From contig CM042012.1 of NCBI GenBank assembly GCA_023525715.1, forward strand, positions 52,796,004-52,860,003: DNA of 64,000 nucleotides, given 5' to 3'. The translations under genes and the position numbers were made by a program. The notes beneath the pieces were generated by a model. That model was not told the origin of the DNA, searched no databases, and saw only the letters and a program-made list of their open reading frames with translations. Positions within the stretch are counted from its first letter, which is position 1. Each line of letters opens with the position of its first letter. This stretch comes from Cichorium intybus. Lineage: Eukaryota > Streptophyta > Magnoliopsida > Asterales > Asteraceae. Shown here one piece after another: positions 61,802 through 64,000 of the stretch.

Positions 61802-62696
61802 TAAATAATGTTCTTGAACATGACACAAATTCGTAATTATCTTCATTCTTATTTTTTTAAGTTGAATTTTATTTTATATGTTTTTATTTTAGGATCTATG
61901 TTATTCTTTTCGATATTTTTTTGGAAGTTTAAAAGATACATTTAATATTATTATGCTCATTTTTGTACAAAAATATGATTATATTTTCCTCAAAACTATA
62001 AAAGTTATACCCATATTCAATTATGCTATCTTTATAGTTGCATTAAAAAGTAAACTAACTACATGTGCCAAAATTTAAATATCCCAACAAACTAATGCTT
62101 ATTTTCAACAATAAATAATACATAAAATAAATTAGAATCGTAACAGAAACTTATATTATATCGTTTACTTAATTTGCTGGGGCAAATAGAAACCGTCGTG
62201 TATGGGCTATTCATCATTAGTTTGGTGTCAACTATAACGAATGATTGGACTTGTTTGGCTGCATATCACCAAAATGCAACTCCGTATATGACCTAAAAAG
62301 AAATTAATGTCATCTTTGTCATTACAAGTAAGGATTCCAATTTCCACCAAAAGAATTTTTAATTGGGTTGTATACTGTTATTGATTTTGGACAAAAAGCA
62401 ATAATGAGTCATAATCGTATATCTTCATGACCCTGTATACGTGTTCTATGTCGGCTAGTGCAACCGCTGACGTGGAATCAACACAGCATGGGTCCACCTG
62501 TGACGCCGCCACCAGCCAGCCTACCGTACATGAATCCACCGTTTATCTTTCGCTAGATTTACACTCGCAAGGAGGATGGGCTGAGTTCTCATTCTCTCCG
62601 CAAAGTAACACGAAATACGCCGTCGCCGGTTATGCTTGACTGAATTTAATCGCCGGCGGAGTCAAATCGGAAGATCAGAACCACCGTTTCTCGAGA
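61802..62696 (+). promoter_or_regulatory. Upstream region and leader of the ACR9-like gene
   Basis: AT-rich to about 62420, then more GC-rich as expected for a leader. A 70-codon frame at 62427-62639 ends 57 bp before the ATG. It matches no family I know and could be a leader upstream ORF. No clear TATA box was found. Confidence 0.4.
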
Positions 62697-63900
62697 ATGG
62701 GAATGTCGTGGGAAGACGTGGTGTTGATCGAGGAACGTAAGAATTCCGACGAGCCAACCGTCGTGACGGTGAACTGCCCCGACAAGGCGGGGCTCGGCTG
62801 TGACCTAGTACGGAATGTGCTCGAGTTCGGACTCTATGTCACCCGTGGAGGTTAGCAAACCCCGTCGAATTTTCTGTTTAATGTCAATTCCGATGCTATT
62901 ATAACTAATTGTAACCTTGTTGCGACTAAATCACCTGTTAAGATTGAATCCGTCCCCAAACGAGTGCTTAATTTAGTATGAATTCGATTATACTAACACG
63001 GAGCTATGCCAATTTTCCTTCAATTGATTTACTTGATACAAAATTGTTTATCTCCTTTCTGTCATCAGACTTTTCTACCGACGGAAAATGGTGTTACATC
63101 GTGCTGTGGGTTGTCTCGCGCCCAAGGTCGCTGAGAGTTGATTGGGAGAGCTTAAAGAAACGACTGTTATCTTGTTGTCCATCGTTTTTGCCTGCGTTTT
63201 ATCTCAATCAATTACCTAATTGTTCTAAACCTCCTCCAATTTATCTGTTGAAGGTCTTCTCCCTCGATCGCAAAGGGTTAATCCATGGTAACTGCTAACA
63301 CCATTATCTCTTTCCCCTTCTGAATCTTCATTGACATGTTCTTATACAGAATTGCAACTTTATAGATGTCACAGAAGTCCTTTGTGAACTGGAGCTCACA
63401 ATTCAAAGCGTAAAAGTAATGACAAACCCAGATGGCAAGGTCTTGGACCTCTTCTTTGTCACCGATCACTTGTAAGCCTTTTGAAATTTTATACATATAT
63501 GATTTGAGCTCTTTGTTATAATCTGTCTTAATTTTCGACTTAATTTAGGGATTTATTGCACACAAAGATTAGGCGAGAAGAAACATGTGACCACCTTCGT
63601 GGTGTGTTAGGAGAGTGTTGTATCAGCTGTGAACTTGAGTTAGCGGGTCCCGAATACGAAAGCCAGAAAGGGTTTACTTCCATATCGGAAGAAATTGCTG
63701 ATGAATTGTTTAGTTGTCAGCTTGCCACAAAGGAAGATCGTTCACAAGCTCTTAGTACAGACGTGTCAAACGTTAAAAAAGCGGTTATAACAGTCGATAA
63801 TTTAATGAGTCCAGCTCATACCTTGCTTCAAATACAATGCCTTGATCAGAAAGCTATCATTTATGACATTTTAAAGATCTCCAAAGACTGCAATATCCAG
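62697..63900 (+). CDS. ACR9: ACT-domain repeat protein ACR9-like, 5' part (exons 1-4)
   Basis: Exons 62697-62850, 63069-63287, 63366-63471 and 63549-63900, all introns GT..AG, phases consistent, 277 codons to the last visible donor. Begins MGMSWEDVVLI. The first ACT domain reads EPTVVTVNCPDKAGLGCDLV, then FSTDGKWCYIV. The second follows YLLKVFSLDRKGLIH with DVTEVLCELELTIQSVKVMT and DGKVLDLFFVTDHL. The third starts VDNLMSPAHTLLQIQCLDQK. Plant ACR proteins have four ACT domains and are thought to sense amino acids; ACR9/ACR10 are the closest types in memory, with wording nearer ACR9. The gene continues past the window. Confidence 0.9.
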
Positions 63901-63917
63901 GTATCCTCATCTCGACT

Positions 63918-64000
63918 TACCTGTACCTGTACCTGTACCTGTACCTGTACCTGTACCTGTACCGTACCTGTACCTGTACCTGCACCTGCACCTGCACCTG
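63918..64000 (+). repeat. (ACCTGT)n hexanucleotide repeat in ACR9-like intron 4
   Basis: About 14 units of ACCTGT, switching to ACCTGC near the window end, with one ACC(GT) slip at 63961. It begins 18 bp after the exon 4 donor and runs off the window. Confidence 0.95.

Noticed and set aside
62427..62639. Separate small gene before ACR9
   Set aside because: It ends 57 bp before the ACR9 start on the same strand, has no known domain and is better read as leader sequence, perhaps an upstream ORF.

Overview
The window is plant nuclear DNA from a flowering plant, most likely a eudicot. Evidence: genes with GT..AG introns, a plant-type histone H4, an ACR9-type ACT-repeat gene, plant LTR retrotransposons with tRNA-Met primer sites, MULE, hAT and Helitron elements, and long (TA)n runs. 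The family Asteraceae is a guess from LTR style and was not tested. Only two genes look intact: histone H4 (38033-38344, +) and the 5' part of an ACR9-like ACT-domain gene (62697 to the window end, +). Almost everything else is transposable-element sequence, and many insertions can be delimited by exact target-site duplications (TSDs).

Layout. 1-2247: (TA)n microsatellites alternating with two inverted-repeat elements. 3452-3784: MITE. 3958-6129: MULE copy 1. 7180-7946: a second MULE-type foldback element. 8400-11374: 3-kb solo LTR. 13449-26147: a complete 12.7-kb LTR element on the minus strand without gag-pol, carrying a nested Ac-type hAT transposon (19647-23030) whose four-exon transposase has one visible stop. 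26290-28925: dead Ty3/gypsy pol split by a non-autonomous hAT. 28975-35387: non-autonomous Ty1/copia element with a nested tandem gag-only LTR element (LTR-gag-LTR-gag-LTR, 31583-34800) and a small hAT MITE. 35532-37703: MULE copy 2, the same length as copy 1, inserted just upstream of the H4 promoter. 39999-42590: MULE/FAR1-type transposase plus OTU-like pseudogene. 43281-47063: decayed autonomous-type Helitron (5' end and helicase C-terminus) with a solo LTR (44181-45620).

48835-61801: two abutting minus-strand Helitrons packed with captured exons. Recognisable pieces come from a SAPS-domain phosphatase-associated protein, a DUF498/NDUFAF3-like protein, a lipid/sphingoid-base kinase, a DUF616 (MUCI70/TOD1-like) glycosyltransferase, a sugar-phosphate translocator and a GSK3/shaggy-like kinase. 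All run in the Helitron 5'-to-3' direction and many keep canonical splice sites. A further solo LTR (51646-54085) sits inside. The ACR9-like gene follows.

The most unusual items are the tandem gag-only element with non-canonical TG..GA LTR ends, the paired exon-shuffling Helitrons, and a set of LTRs that share CpG-rich short-repeat blocks and a conserved AGGTGAGT octamer. All calls come from reading the sequence; no database search was run.
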